This document shows positions 45,607 through 55,168 of a DNA stretch of 64,000 bases, one piece after another. Made by a program: the position numbers and the translations under genes. The notes under the pieces were generated by a model that had not been told where the DNA came from, did no database searches, and was given only the letters and a program-made list of their open reading frames with translations. Every line of letters starts with the position of its first letter. Within the stretch, counting starts at the first letter, position 1. This DNA comes from Streptomyces sp. DG2A-72 (lineage in GTDB: Bacteria; Actinomycetota; Actinomycetes; Streptomycetales; Streptomycetaceae), in assembly GCF_030499575.1 (NCBI RefSeq), contig NZ_JASTLC010000001.1:2876001-2940000 (forward strand). Direction: 5' to 3'.

Positions 45607-46188
45607 TCAGCCGGCCACGGCTTCCCAGAGACTCCACACCCCGAGCCCCAGCATCAGCAACGCCGCGATCTTGGTGATCAGCGCCAGCGGAACCCGCTTC
45701 ATCAGCGCCTTTCCACCGACGATGCCCAGTCCGGCGACCGCCCACAGCGCAAGCACCGCACCGAGCCCGACGGAGAGCGGGTCCTCGTACCGCGCGGCGA
45801 GATTCGCCGTCATGATCTGCGTCAGGTCACCGAACTCGGCGACCAGGATGAGCATGAACCCGGCCCCGGACACCTTCCAGAAGGACTGGTTCTCCGGCTT
45901 GCGGACCTCCTCCTCGTCCTCGTCCTTCTTCATCAGCAGCACGGCCGCCCCACCGAGGAAGAGCACCCCGGTCAGCGCGTGCAGGATCTGCTGCGGCAGC
46001 AGCGTCAGCACACTGCCCGCCGCGACGGCGAGCGCGACATGCAGCGCGAAGGCGGCGGCGACGCCGACGAAGACGTACGAGGCGCGATAGCGGGTGCCGA
46101 GGACGAGGCCGGCGAGTGCGGTCTTGTCCGGCAGTTCGGCGAGGAAGACGACGCCGAACACCAGCGCCATGACGGTGAAGCTGATCAA
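45607..46188 (-). CDS. TMEM165/Gdt1-family (MneA-like) manganese exporter
   Basis: Encodes 193 residues in six to seven helices. The two family motifs are present in slightly changed form: FLAELPDKTALAGLVLG and LVAEFGDLTQIMTANLA (consensus E-x-G-D-K/R-S/T). A Lys/Asp/Glu-rich loop (MKKDEDEEEVRKPENQ) separates the halves. TTG start at 46188 with GAGGAACC before it. The leader contains a yybP-ykoY Mn2+ riboswitch, supporting manganese export. Confidence 0.85.
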   Translation of the reverse strand: MISFTVMALVFGVVFLAELPDKTALAGLVLGTRYRASYVFVGVAAAFALHVALAVAAGSVLTLLPQQILHALTGVLFLGGAAVLLMKKDEDEEEVRKPENQSFWKVSGAGFMLILVAEFGDLTQIMTANLAARYEDPLSVGLGAVLALWAVAGLGIVGGKALMKRVPLALITKIAALLMLGLGVWSLWEAVAG

Positions 46189-46285
46189 GGTTCCTCAATC
46201 GGTCGGGGCTGCCCCACCGAGAGTGCTATGTCACATGAGACACCTCGGCACGGCAGCACACGCGGCGCCCGTGCCGAACGACACA

Positions 46286-46408
46286 GGCGGTGCACTGCTT
46301 GCCGAAGGTCTCGCTGGCCGGCCTCACGCGTGAGGCCCGCCTCCGGGCGCCGGCTCAGACGAGCTGAGCAGTATGTCGACGGTCCGGCGAAGAGCTACTC
46401 CCCTTCTG
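46286..46408 (-). ncRNA. yybP-ykoY manganese riboswitch
   Basis: On the minus strand the two conserved pieces of this riboswitch are present: AGGGGAGTAGCT (46404-46393) and GCGAGACCTTCGGC (46314-46301), separated by a GC-rich hairpin. It is about 100 nt upstream of the Gdt1/MneA-type exporter gene, the standard target. Confidence 0.78.
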
Positions 46409-46576
46409 CGGCATTCATCGTACGGGACGGCAGACGGACCAGAAAGTTCCGCTCTCAACCTTGATGTGTCATGAGCACGTCACTAGCTTCTTACCGAACG
46501 AACACCCGAGCGCAACACGGCGTCGCGAGCATTACCCCGCTCGCGCCCAACACCCCCACAACTCAAGGGAGTTCGC

Positions 46577-47221
46577 ATGCCGAAGTTCTACGCGCGTCGA
46601 CGCCTCAGCATACTCGCGGCTTTCACCGGACTCATAGCCTCGGTCGCGCTGTTCAACAGCCCGACCGCCTCCGCCGCCCTCCCCACCCCCGTCAGCGGCG
46701 CCACCGCGCGCAGCTACCTCGCCCAGCTCACCGTGGCCACCGAGGACCGCACCGGGTACAACCGTGACCTGTTCCCCCACTGGATCACCCAGTCCGGCGC
46801 CTGCAACACCCGCGAGGTCGTCCTGAAGCGCGACGGCACGAACGTCGTCCAGGACTCCTCCTGCGCCGCCACCAGCGGCCGCTGGTTCTCCCCCTACGAC
46901 GGCGCCACCTGGACCGCCGCCTCCGACGTCGACATCGACCACCTCGTTCCGCTGGCCGAGGCCTGGGACTCCGGCGCCGACAGCTGGACCACCTCCCGCC
47001 GCCAGTCCTTCGCCAACGACCTGACCCGCCCGCAGCTGATCGCGGTCACGGACAACGTCAACCAGGCCAAGGGCGACCAGGACCCGGCCACCTGGATGCC
47101 GTCGGTCTCCTCCTACCGCTGCACCTACGTCCGCGCCTGGGTCCAGGTGAAGTACTACTACGACCTCTCCGTCGACTCCGCCGAGAAGAGCGCGCTGACG
47201 AACTACCTGTCCGGCTGCTGA
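46577..47221 (+). CDS. Secreted HNH-type nuclease (DUF1524)
   Basis: Encodes 214 residues. Signal peptide to PTASAALP (about residue 33), then a DUF1524/GmrSD-C-like domain with the HNH core DVDIDHLVPLAEAWDSGA and later DNVNQAKGDQDPATWMPS. Two cysteine pairs suggest extracellular disulfides. AAGGGAG precedes the ATG. Similar exported nucleases in Streptomyces are linked to growth on DNA or programmed death. Confidence 0.87.
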   Translation: MPKFYARRRLSILAAFTGLIASVALFNSPTASAALPTPVSGATARSYLAQLTVATEDRTGYNRDLFPHWITQSGACNTREVVLKRDGTNVVQDSSCAATSGRWFSPYDGATWTAASDVDIDHLVPLAEAWDSGADSWTTSRRQSFANDLTRPQLIAVTDNVNQAKGDQDPATWMPSVSSYRCTYVRAWVQVKYYYDLSVDSAEKSALTNYLSGC

Positions 47222-47319
47222 CGGACGTACCGACGGAGTTCGGCAAACCGTGATCTGCGGAACCTCCCCGCTGACCTCCGTCGTTCCGTACCGTACGGGG
47301 CGACGGAGGAGGGCATGAG

Positions 47320-48957
47320 GTGGCCGAACTGCGACTGGGACCACTGCTGAGATACGCCGACGGCTCGTCCGCGACCATCTGGGTCGAGGCGGGCCGTCCG
47401 TGCACCGCCGAGGTGCGCTGCGCCGACGGCACGCGCGGCGAGTCCCCCACCTTCCAGATCGCGGGGCATCACTACGCACTCGTCGAGGTGAACGGCCTCA
47501 CTCCGGGCACATCGCAGTCGTACGAGGTGTTCCTCGACGGCGCGCGCGTGTGGCCGCTGCCGGACTCCCGTTTCCCGCCCTCCCTGATCCGCACGCCGGC
47601 CGAGGACGACGCCGTCCATGTCGCCTTCGGCTCCTGCCGCTGGGCCGCGCCGCCCGCCGACGAGGCCGACCCGGTGGGCCCGGACGCCCTGGACACGCTG
47701 GCCGCGCGGATGGCGGCCGACCCGGACGGCGAACGGCCCGACGTCCTGCTGCTGTTGGGCGACCAGGTCTACGCGGACGAGGTCTCCAAGGCCACCCGCC
47801 GCTGGCTCGCCGCCCGCCGCGATCTGCGCGAACCGCCCGGCAGCGAGGTCGCGGACTACGAGGAGTACACGCGCCTCTATTACGAGTCGTGGCTCGACCC
47901 GGAGGTGCGGTGGCTGCTGTCCACCGTGCCCAGCTGCATGATCTTCGACGATCACGACGTCATCGACGACTGGAACACCTCCGCCGCCTGGCTCGCCGAC
48001 ATGCGGGCCACCTCGTGGTGGCGCGAGCGGCTGCTGAGCGGCCTGATGTCGTACTGGGTCCACCAGCACATCGGCAACCTCTCCCCGGCCGAGCTGGCCG
48101 ACGACCCGCTGTACACGGCCGTACGCGAGACACCCGACGGCACCGACGCTCTGCGCGCCTTCGCCGCCAAGTCCGACGCCGACCCCACCTCCGTCCGCTG
48201 GAGCTACCGCCGCGACTTCGGCCGCGTCCGGCTGCTGATGGTGGACACCCGCGCGGCCCGCGTCCTGGAGGAGGGGCGCCGCGCGATGCTCGACCCGGGC
48301 GAGGAGCGGTGGCTGCGCGAACAGGCGCTTCAGGAGCCCGGTTCGTACGACCACCTCCTCATCGGCACCTCCCTGCCCTGGCTGCTGCCGCATCTGGTGC
48401 ACGACGCCGAGGGGTGGAACGCGGCGCTGTGCCGGGGCGAGAAGGGCGCGCGCTGGGCGGGGTTCGGGGAGAAGCTGCGCCGGGCCGCGGACCTGGAGCA
48501 CTGGGCGGCGTTCCCGGCGTCCTTCGACGCGCTGACGGCGCTGATCGCGGAGGCCGGTTCGGGGGACGGTGCGCCGGCGACGGTGTGCGTGCTGTCGGGG
48601 GACGTCCATCACGCGTACGTCGCCGAGCCGACGTGGCCCGCCGGCGGTCCCGACGCCCGCGTGTTCCAGCTGACCTGCTCCCCCGTCCACAACGCCATCC
48701 ACATGGCGATCCGCGTCGGCTTCCGCTTCGGCTGGTCCGCCACCGCGCGGGTCCTGGGCCGCCGGTTCGCCGGGCACGGCAAGGTGCCCCGGCCACCGAT
48801 CGACTGGCGGTGCACCGGCGGGCCCTGGTTCGGCAACCAGCTCATGACCCTGACACTGCGCGGACGTTCGGCGCGGCTGCGGATCGATCAGGCGCGGGCG
48901 GAGAAGGCGGGCGAGGCGCGGCTGAAGACGGTGGAGGAATCGCAGCTGACGCGGTGA
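47320..48957 (+). CDS. PhoD-like alkaline phosphatase/phosphodiesterase
   Basis: Encodes 545 residues from GTG 47320 (GGAGGAGGG upstream). Metallophosphatase motifs: VAFGSCRW, DVLLLLGDQVYADE, MIFDDHDVIDDWNTS, LIGTSLPWLLPH and LSGDVHHAYVAEPTWP. No Tat signal is present, so unlike classical secreted PhoD it is probably cytoplasmic, as for the PhoD-like DUF7800-containing proteins. Confidence 0.87.
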   Translation: MAELRLGPLLRYADGSSATIWVEAGRPCTAEVRCADGTRGESPTFQIAGHHYALVEVNGLTPGTSQSYEVFLDGARVWPLPDSRFPPSLIRTPAEDDAVHVAFGSCRWAAPPADEADPVGPDALDTLAARMAADPDGERPDVLLLLGDQVYADEVSKATRRWLAARRDLREPPGSEVADYEEYTRLYYESWLDPEVRWLLSTVPSCMIFDDHDVIDDWNTSAAWLADMRATSWWRERLLSGLMSYWVHQHIGNLSPAELADDPLYTAVRETPDGTDALRAFAAKSDADPTSVRWSYRRDFGRVRLLMVDTRAARVLEEGRRAMLDPGEERWLREQALQEPGSYDHLLIGTSLPWLLPHLVHDAEGWNAALCRGEKGARWAGFGEKLRRAADLEHWAAFPASFDALTALIAEAGSGDGAPATVCVLSGDVHHAYVAEPTWPAGGPDARVFQLTCSPVHNAIHMAIRVGFRFGWSATARVLGRRFAGHGKVPRPPIDWRCTGGPWFGNQLMTLTLRGRSARLRIDQARAEKAGEARLKTVEESQLTR

Positions 48958-49129
48958 AGGGGCCGGTTCGCACGCGATGCGCATGATGCCCGTGATGCGA
49001 GTGAGGCGCCCCACACTCCCTGCCTCCTGGGCTCGGATCTTCCCTCTCCCGACGGCATGATGAGGCGGACCGTCCGCTTCCTCTGGGCGGTTTGACGCAA
49101 CGCGCCCCACATGCCCGGGAGACACCGTT

Positions 49130-51043
49130 TTGTCTGCACCGCCCGCGGAATCCGCAGCGCACGCCGAGTCCGCCGAGGTCCGGGTCGCCCTCGTCGGCGC
49201 GGGGCCGCGCGGCACCAGCGTCCTGGAACGCCTCTGCGCCTCCGCGCCGGAGCTCCTCCCACCCGGCACCCGGCTGAGGGTCCATGTGATCGACCCGGCG
49301 CCGCCCGGCCCCGGCCGCGTCTGGCGCTCCGCGCAGTCCGCGCAGTTGCTGATGAACACGGTGGCCAGTCAGGTGACGCTCTTCACCGACGACAGCGTGG
49401 ACTGCTCGGGCCCGGTCCGCCCCGGCCCCAGCCTGCACGACTGGGCGGACGGCGACCTGGGCCCCGACGAGTACCCGACCCGCGCGCACTACGGCCGCTA
49501 TCTCGAGTGGGTGTTCGCGAAGGTCGTCCGCGAGGCACCGCGGGCGGTACGCGTCGAGACCCACGCGGCACGGGCCGTACGCCTGGACGACGCCCCCGAC
49601 GGCCGCCAGACCCTCATCCTCGACGACGGCCGCACCCTGGCCGGCCTGTCCGCCGTCGTCCTCGCCCAGGGCCATCTGCCGACGGTCGCGGACCTGGCCC
49701 AGCGACGGCACGCGGCATACGCCGAGACCCACGGCCTGCGCCACATACCCCCCGCCAACCCGGCCGACGTCGACCTCTCCGCCATATCCCCCGGCGAACC
49801 GGTGCTGTTGCGCGGCCTGGGCCTCAACTTCTTCGACCACATGGCCCTGTTGACCACCGGCCGCGACGGCCGATTCACCCGCACGGCCACCGGCACCCTG
49901 CGCTACCTCCCCTCCGGCAACGAGCCCCGCCTCTACGCCGGTTCACGCCGCGGCATCCCCTACCAGGCCCGCGGCGACAACGCCAAGGGCCCCTACGGCC
50001 GCCACCTCCCCCTCGTCCTCACCGACGAGACCATCGCCCGCTTCCGCAAACGCGCCGACTCCGGCGAGGCACCGGACTTCCTGACGGAGATATGGCCGTT
50101 GGTGGCGAAGGAGGTGGAGACGGTCTACTACGAGGCACTGTTGGGGGAGCGGGAGGATTTCAGGGACCGTTTCCTCGCCGTCCCGCACCGCAGCCCCCAA
50201 GAAGCCGCCGTGCTGGACGAGTTCGGGGTGGCGGAGGCCGACCACTGGTCCTGGGACCGCATCTCCCGCCCGTACGCGGGGCAGGACTTCACCGACCCCG
50301 GCGCCTGGCGTGCGTGGCTGCTGACGTATCTGCGTGAGGACGCCGCCCAGGCCGCGCTCGGCAATGTCGCCGGTCCGCTGAAGGCGGCGCTGGATGTGCT
50401 GCGGGATCTGCGCAACGAGCTGCGGCAGATCGTCGACCATGGCGGACTCGCGGGCGCGTCCCACCGGGATCATCTTGACCGCTGGTACACGCCGCTCAAC
50501 GCGTTCCTCTCCATCGGCCCGCCCCGGCGCCGGATCGAGGAGCTGGCGGCCCTGATGGAGGCGGGCGTGGTGGAGGTGCTCGGGCCGCGGCTGGAGGTGC
50601 GGGAGGGCGAGGGGGCGTGGCTCGCGCACTCCCCCGACGTGCCGGGGTCCGCCGTACACGTGACGACCCTCATAGAGGCACGGCTTCCGGAACCCGATCT
50701 GCGGCGCACGGCCGACGACCTCCTCGCCCGGCTGCTGAAGACCGGACAGTGCCGGCCGCACACCGTCGACGGCTACGAAACGGGAGGGCTGGACGTAACA
50801 CCGCGGCCGTATCGTCTGATCGACCGTCAAGGGCGCGCGCACGCAAGGCGGTTCGCCTTCGGTGTGCCGACCGAGGGCGTGCACTGGGTGACGGCGGCGG
50901 GGGCCAGACCAGGTGTGGATTCGGTCACGCTTTCGGATGCCGACGCGGTGGCGAGAACGGTTCTACGTGCAGCGGCGGCCGAATCGGAGCCGCAAGAGGA
51001 ATACACGCCATGGCCGAATGTTGAACTTGCAAGCATTGATTAG
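49130..51043 (+). CDS. FAD/NAD(P)-binding protein (FAD-NAD(P)-binding domain, HpnW/SidA-like)
   Basis: Encodes 637 residues from TTG 49130 with GGGAGA upstream. N-terminal dinucleotide fold VRVALVGAGPRGTSVLERL (GxGxxG) of the FAD/NAD(P)-binding domain family 9, with VVLAQGHLPT and the motif GLNFFDHMALLTTGRDG. Biochemical role unknown. The sequence TTAGGCACACCTAG right after the stop resembles part of an iron box. Confidence 0.78.
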   Translation: MSAPPAESAAHAESAEVRVALVGAGPRGTSVLERLCASAPELLPPGTRLRVHVIDPAPPGPGRVWRSAQSAQLLMNTVASQVTLFTDDSVDCSGPVRPGPSLHDWADGDLGPDEYPTRAHYGRYLEWVFAKVVREAPRAVRVETHAARAVRLDDAPDGRQTLILDDGRTLAGLSAVVLAQGHLPTVADLAQRRHAAYAETHGLRHIPPANPADVDLSAISPGEPVLLRGLGLNFFDHMALLTTGRDGRFTRTATGTLRYLPSGNEPRLYAGSRRGIPYQARGDNAKGPYGRHLPLVLTDETIARFRKRADSGEAPDFLTEIWPLVAKEVETVYYEALLGEREDFRDRFLAVPHRSPQEAAVLDEFGVAEADHWSWDRISRPYAGQDFTDPGAWRAWLLTYLREDAAQAALGNVAGPLKAALDVLRDLRNELRQIVDHGGLAGASHRDHLDRWYTPLNAFLSIGPPRRRIEELAALMEAGVVEVLGPRLEVREGEGAWLAHSPDVPGSAVHVTTLIEARLPEPDLRRTADDLLARLLKTGQCRPHTVDGYETGGLDVTPRPYRLIDRQGRAHARRFAFGVPTEGVHWVTAAGARPGVDSVTLSDADAVARTVLRAAAAESEPQEEYTPWPNVELASID

Positions 51044-51129
51044 GCACACCTAGCCTTGGCCACTCACTCGGTTCTGTCCCCCAGACCGGGCCGCCCCATG
51101 GACCGGCCCGACCGAAGGAGTACCCCCAC

Positions 51130-51588
51130 ATGTCCGCACTGACCGCACGTCTCAACAGTGCTCAGCCCTACGCACTCGGCCTGTTCCGCATCGTCGTCGG
51201 CCTGCTCTTCCTCTGCCACGGCGCCGCCAAGCTCTTCGGAGTCCTGGGCGGGGCCGACGGCCAGGGCGGGACGGTGTCCGCGGGCACCTGGCCCTTCTGG
51301 TACTCCGCCGTCATCGAGCTCGTCGGCGGCACCCTCGTCCTGCTCGGCCTGGGCACGCGCGCCGCCGCGTTCATCGCCTCGGGCTCCATGGCGTACGCGT
51401 ACTTCAAGGTCCACCAGCCGGAGGCCCTGTGGCCGATGGAGAACAGCGGCGAGGCCGCGGCGATGTTCTGCTGGGCCTTCCTGCTGCTGATCTTCACCGG
51501 TTCCGGCGCGTTCGGCCTGGACCAGCTGTTCGCGAAGCGCTCGAAGAGGGAACAGCGGGCCTCGCACCAGACACCGGTGACCGCCTGA
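51130..51588 (+). CDS. DoxX-family membrane protein
   Basis: Encodes 152 residues with four helices: ALGLFRIVVGLLFLCHGAAKLFG, FWYSAVIELVGGTLVLLGLGTRAAAFIASGSMAYAYFKVH and a last helix MFCWAFLLLIFTG. DoxX proteins act in redox or thiosulfate metabolism; no clear partner here. CGAAGGAG precedes the ATG by 9 nt. Confidence 0.88.
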   Translation: MSALTARLNSAQPYALGLFRIVVGLLFLCHGAAKLFGVLGGADGQGGTVSAGTWPFWYSAVIELVGGTLVLLGLGTRAAAFIASGSMAYAYFKVHQPEALWPMENSGEAAAMFCWAFLLLIFTGSGAFGLDQLFAKRSKREQRASHQTPVTA

Positions 51589-51684
51589 CCGGCACCGGTT
51601 TCCTCAGCGGGCACTACGGCGCCTCTCCCGCGTGTACGGGGGAGGCGCCGTCGCGTCTCCAGATGGTACGGCGGTTGCGGCGCC

Positions 51685-52209
51685 CTACACGAAGGGAACC
51701 GTGAAGCAGGCCACGCGGCCCCCGCTCGGGCCGGGCACGTCGTGGATCACCACGGAGGACGCCTCACCCTCCCGGAAGCCCCAGTCGTGGTAGGCGCTCG
51801 CCCGGCCGCTGCCGTTCTGGCCTGCGGTGAAATCGAGCCAGACCTCGTTCTCGGCGTTGACGTCCGCGGGGTCGGTGGACACCTTGTTCTGGTAGTGCCC
51901 GCCCGCGGCGGCGGGGTCGGCGGCACACGGCTTCTGATGCACATGGACGCCGTACGCGTGCCCGGGCTTCATGCCCTTCACCCACAACCGTACGGTCGTC
52001 TTGCCGGTCTTCTCCTCGGTCAGCTGACGGACCTCGATCCACGACCCGGCCGGGACCAGTGCCATGTCATATGTGACGGCGTCCGTCGCCACATGGGCCG
52101 AGGGCGGCACGAAACGCCCGTCCTTCTGCACCGAGCAGTACTCGGCGGCGCCGCTGCCGGCCGCGAGCACGGCCGCGGCGACGGCGCCCGCGCATATACC
52201 TGCCACCAT
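51685..52209 (-). CDS. Cu/Zn superoxide dismutase-like secreted protein
   Basis: Encodes 174 residues. N-terminal signal or anchor (AGAVAAAVLAAGSGAAEYC), then the SODC beta-barrel with copper motif YGVHVHQKPC and GGHYQNK. The zinc loop expected between them and the Asp ligand is replaced by DVNAENEVWLDF, and only VVIHDVP remains for the last copper His. It may bind copper only, so dismutase activity is uncertain. Confidence 0.78.
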   Translation of the reverse strand: MVAGICAGAVAAAVLAAGSGAAEYCSVQKDGRFVPPSAHVATDAVTYDMALVPAGSWIEVRQLTEEKTGKTTVRLWVKGMKPGHAYGVHVHQKPCAADPAAAGGHYQNKVSTDPADVNAENEVWLDFTAGQNGSGRASAYHDWGFREGEASSVVIHDVPGPSGGRVACFTVPFV

Positions 52210-52454
52210 GATGTGTACCGTTCCTCACGTTCAGGAGTGATGTGTCGCCCCTTGTCCGTGCTACGGGACACCGGCCGAAGCCGCCCCCGGGGCGCGGCAG
52301 CCGGGTGAACATGCCGTGCGGAACCCACGAGCCCCCCGTGAATCCCCTGTCACACCCCCGGCGTACGCTGTATGGCTGTTATGGGCCGCCCCTGCCGCTC
52401 CCCCGCGACGTCGCGGCACGGTCGGGTGGTTCTACGGGGGAGTCACGGGGAGTA

Positions 52455-53084
52455 ATGGTGTTCGAGAGTGTGGGGTCGCTGACGGCCGGCCCATGGATCT
52501 ATGCGGTGGTGGCCCTGTCCATCCTCCTGGACGTCTTCCTCCCGGTCCTGCCGAGCGGGGTCCTGGTCATCACGGCGGCGACGGCGGCAGCGGCGGGTTC
52601 GGCGACGGACGGCGTACCGCACCAGGTCCCCGACATCCTGGCCCTGACGCTGTGCGCCACGACGGCTTCCGTGCTGGGCGATCTCGTCGCCTACCGCCTT
52701 GCCTGGGCGGGCGGTCCCCGCCTGGACCGCGCGATCGCCCGCTCCCGGCGCCTGAGCACCGCGCAGGAACGTCTCGGCACGGCCCTGGCCCGCGGCGGCG
52801 GAGCCCTCGTCGTCCTGGCCCGGTTCGCCCCCGCCGGCCGCTCGGTCGTCTCCTTCTCCGCAGGCGCCGCCCACCGCCGCGCCCGCGACTTCCTCCCCTG
52901 GTCCGCCCTGGCCGGCCTCTCCTGGGCCACCTACAGCGTCGCCCTCGGCTACTTCGGCGCGCACTGGCTGGGAGCGACGTGGGTGGCGACGGCGGTGTCG
53001 GTGGCGGCGCTGTTCGCGGCGGGAGCGGTGGCGGGGTATCTGATGCGGCGCGCTCCGCGGCGCGCTCCGCTGGGAGGACGGTGA
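52455..53084 (+). CDS. DedA-family membrane protein
   Basis: Encodes 209 residues from ATG 52455 (ACGGGGAG upstream). DedA features: an N-terminal VFLPVLPSGVLVITAATAAA re-entrant loop, GDLVAYRLAWAGG, and VVLARFAPAGRSVVSFSAGAAHRRARDFLPWSALAGLSWATY with the conserved Arg/Gly pattern. Such proteins are undecaprenyl-phosphate or phospholipid translocases. Confidence 0.85.
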   Translation: MVFESVGSLTAGPWIYAVVALSILLDVFLPVLPSGVLVITAATAAAAGSATDGVPHQVPDILALTLCATTASVLGDLVAYRLAWAGGPRLDRAIARSRRLSTAQERLGTALARGGGALVVLARFAPAGRSVVSFSAGAAHRRARDFLPWSALAGLSWATYSVALGYFGAHWLGATWVATAVSVAALFAAGAVAGYLMRRAPRRAPLGGR

Positions 53085-53120
53085 TTCGGCGGCGCGCTCC
53101 GCTGGGAAGCACGGTGATTC

Positions 53121-53176
53121 GGCTGCGGGCCGGTGGGGGCTGGTCGCGCAGTTCCCTGCGCCCCTTTGGGGCGCGG
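53121..53176. repeat. Streptomycete intergenic repeat, copy 6 (inverted)
   Basis: GGGGGCTGGTCGCGCAGTTC then CCTGCGCCCCTTTGGGGCGC between convergent DedA and DUF2277 genes. Confidence 0.75.
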
Positions 53177-53207
53177 CCAAACCGCAGTCGACTTCATCCG
53201 ACCCGCT

Positions 53208-53438
53208 TCAGCTCGCCCTCCGAGCCCCCACCCCCCGGATCTCCAACCCGTCCAGCAACTCGGCGGTCGCCTCGGCGATCGCGTCCACAGCCCGGTCGAA
53301 CACCTCCTGATTGTGCGCGGCCGGCGCCCGGAACCCGGACACCTTACGCACATACTGCAAGGCAGCGGCCCGAATCTCTTCCTCGGTCGCCTCCTCGGCC
53401 AACACCGGCGGACGAAGCGTCTTGATACTGCGGCACAT
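53208..53438 (-). CDS. DUF2277 family protein
   Basis: Encodes 76 residues: MCRSIKTLRPPVLAEEATEE, then IRAAALQYVRKVSGFRAPAAHNQEVFDRAVDAIA. The MCRSIKTLR start and VRKVSGFRxPxxxN core are diagnostic for this small family of unknown function. Confidence 0.9.
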   Translation of the reverse strand: MCRSIKTLRPPVLAEEATEEEIRAAALQYVRKVSGFRAPAAHNQEVFDRAVDAIAEATAELLDGLEIRGVGARRAS

Positions 53439-53571
53439 GACCCCAGTCTCACCCAGCGCAAGGCGACCGGCAGAGATTCCACCGAGAAACCTGCGCCGGT
53501 GCGCACGTCGCCTGCGATGATCGCTCCGAGGCGGCCACCGCTCCGGGGCCGACCGACGAATGGGGACACAC

Positions 53572-54474
53572 ATGGCGAACGACGAACTCACCGTGGCCGT
53601 ACTCGGTCCCGGTGGCATCGGCGGACTGCTCGCCGGACTCCTTTCCCGTGCCGGGCATCGCGTGATCTGCCTGGCCGGAGAGGACACCGCCAAGACACTC
53701 AACACGGCCGGAATCCAGGTCAGCAGCGGGCTGTTCGGCGACTTCACGGCTCGCGTCGAGGCCGGCACCGAGCTGCGCGAACCGGTCGATGCCTGCCTGA
53801 TCGCCGTCAAGCACACGACACTTGACGCAGCCCTCGACCGCGTCCCGCCCACCGCGCTCGGCGACGCCCTCCTCGTACCGTTCCTCAACGGCGTCGACCA
53901 CCCGGCGACCCTGCGCGCCCGCTACCGCCCCGACCGGGTCGCCCCCGCTGTCATCCGCGCGGAGTCGACTCGCGTCGCGGCGGGGCGGATCGAGCACAGC
54001 AGCCCGTTCGCCGAGATCGACCTGGCCGGCACGGACGTACCCCCGGACCGCCTCGACACCCTCGCCGCCGCCCTCACCGCCGCGGGCCCGACGACACGCG
54101 TCCTGCCCGACGAGACGGCGGCCCTCTGGGCGAAGATGTCCTTCCTGGCGCCCTTCGCCCTGCTGACCACCCGCTACGGACTCCCGCTCGGCGACGTACG
54201 CACCCGCCACCGCGAGGAGCTGACCGCCCTGGCGGAGGAGACGGCGGCCGTCAGCAGCGCCTGCGGCGGACCCGACGACCCCGCCCAGTCACTCGCCCGC
54301 TACGACGCCTTCCCGCCGCACACCAAGTCGTCGATGCAGCGCGACGCGGAGGCCGGCCGCCCGCTGGAACTCGACGCGATCGGCGGGGCGTTGCTGCGTG
54401 CGGCCGAGCGGCACGGGGTGTCGGTGCCCGTGGCGGCAAGGGTGGTACGGGAGTTGAGGGACGCCGGTCACTGA
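53572..54474 (+). CDS. Ketopantoate reductase-family oxidoreductase (ApbA/PanE)
   Basis: Encodes 300 residues from ATG 53572 (GGGGAC upstream; an ATG 12 nt earlier is also in frame). Rossmann motif VAVLGPGGIGGLLAGLLSRAGH, then IAVKHTTLDAAL and the C-terminal helical domain AALWAKMSFLAPFALLTTRYGLPLG with the catalytic Lys, and SSMQRDAEAGRPLELDAIGGALL. PanE itself or a related 2-hydroxyacid reductase. Confidence 0.87.
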   Translation: MANDELTVAVLGPGGIGGLLAGLLSRAGHRVICLAGEDTAKTLNTAGIQVSSGLFGDFTARVEAGTELREPVDACLIAVKHTTLDAALDRVPPTALGDALLVPFLNGVDHPATLRARYRPDRVAPAVIRAESTRVAAGRIEHSSPFAEIDLAGTDVPPDRLDTLAAALTAAGPTTRVLPDETAALWAKMSFLAPFALLTTRYGLPLGDVRTRHREELTALAEETAAVSSACGGPDDPAQSLARYDAFPPHTKSSMQRDAEAGRPLELDAIGGALLRAAERHGVSVPVAARVVRELRDAGH

Positions 54475-54998
54475 CGGGCGTCTAAAGGAGCCTCCCCCAG
54501 ATCCACCCGCCAGTCGTTGGACGTGATCCAGTGCCCCTTCGGGTACTCGAACCGTGACTGCCCCATGAGCGTGAACCCGGCTCTTCGGCAGACGGCGTTC
54601 GACGCGGCATGGTCCACGTTCGGAAAGGCGTGCAGATACCGGTTCCGGCCGGCTGCCCGCGCGGTCTCGACGACGGCGCGGGCAGCCGCCGCCGCAAGCC
54701 CTCGCCCCTGGAACTCGGGCAGCACCCCCCACCCGGTCTCCCACACGGTCGCCCCCTGCCACTCCCGCTCCCAGAACCCGATCGCCCCGACGCTCTCGCC
54801 ACCGTCCGCCAGCACGACCCGGAACATCCCCCCTGTCTCCAGCTCGACATACCTCCGATGCCGGGCGGCCAGCTTCTCCTCCGACTCCGGTCCGCCCAAG
54901 TGCTCGGTCATCTCAGGGCTGTTGTTCCTCCGCAGCAGCCAGAAGTCGCCCTCCGCCCAGGGCATCAGCCGCACCTTCTCCGCGCTCCCCGCATCCAT
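54468..54998 (-). CDS. GNAT-family N-acetyltransferase
   Basis: Encodes 176 residues from ATG 54998. LADGGESVGAIGFWEREWQ, acetyl-CoA site GWGVLPEFQGRGLAAAAARAVVE and YLHAFPNVDHAASNAVCRRAGFTLMGQ, as in the RimJ/RimL branch. Convergent with the ketopantoate-reductase gene, overlapping by 7 nt. Confidence 0.85.
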   Translation of the reverse strand: MDAGSAEKVRLMPWAEGDFWLLRRNNSPEMTEHLGGPESEEKLAARHRRYVELETGGMFRVVLADGGESVGAIGFWEREWQGATVWETGWGVLPEFQGRGLAAAAARAVVETARAAGRNRYLHAFPNVDHAASNAVCRRAGFTLMGQSRFEYPKGHWITSNDWRVDLGEAPLDARQ

Positions 54999-55168
54999 AC
55001 CGATCACAGTAGGCCCAGGGTCTGACAATGGCCCCGAGCTCCGTATCCCGCCGCCGTTTGCCGGACCGGCAAAATCCCTCGCCCGCGTCCGCCCGGCCCC
55101 GCAGGATCGCCGTACGAGCACAACTCGGCCCGGACAGCCCTGACGGCCTGACACGAAGGATTGGACCC

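Noticed and set aside
51036..51056. Possible iron box TTAGGCACACCTAG before the DoxX gene
   Set aside because: Only the two outer half-sites of the DmdR/IdeR consensus are present and the middle third does not fit; too short to call.
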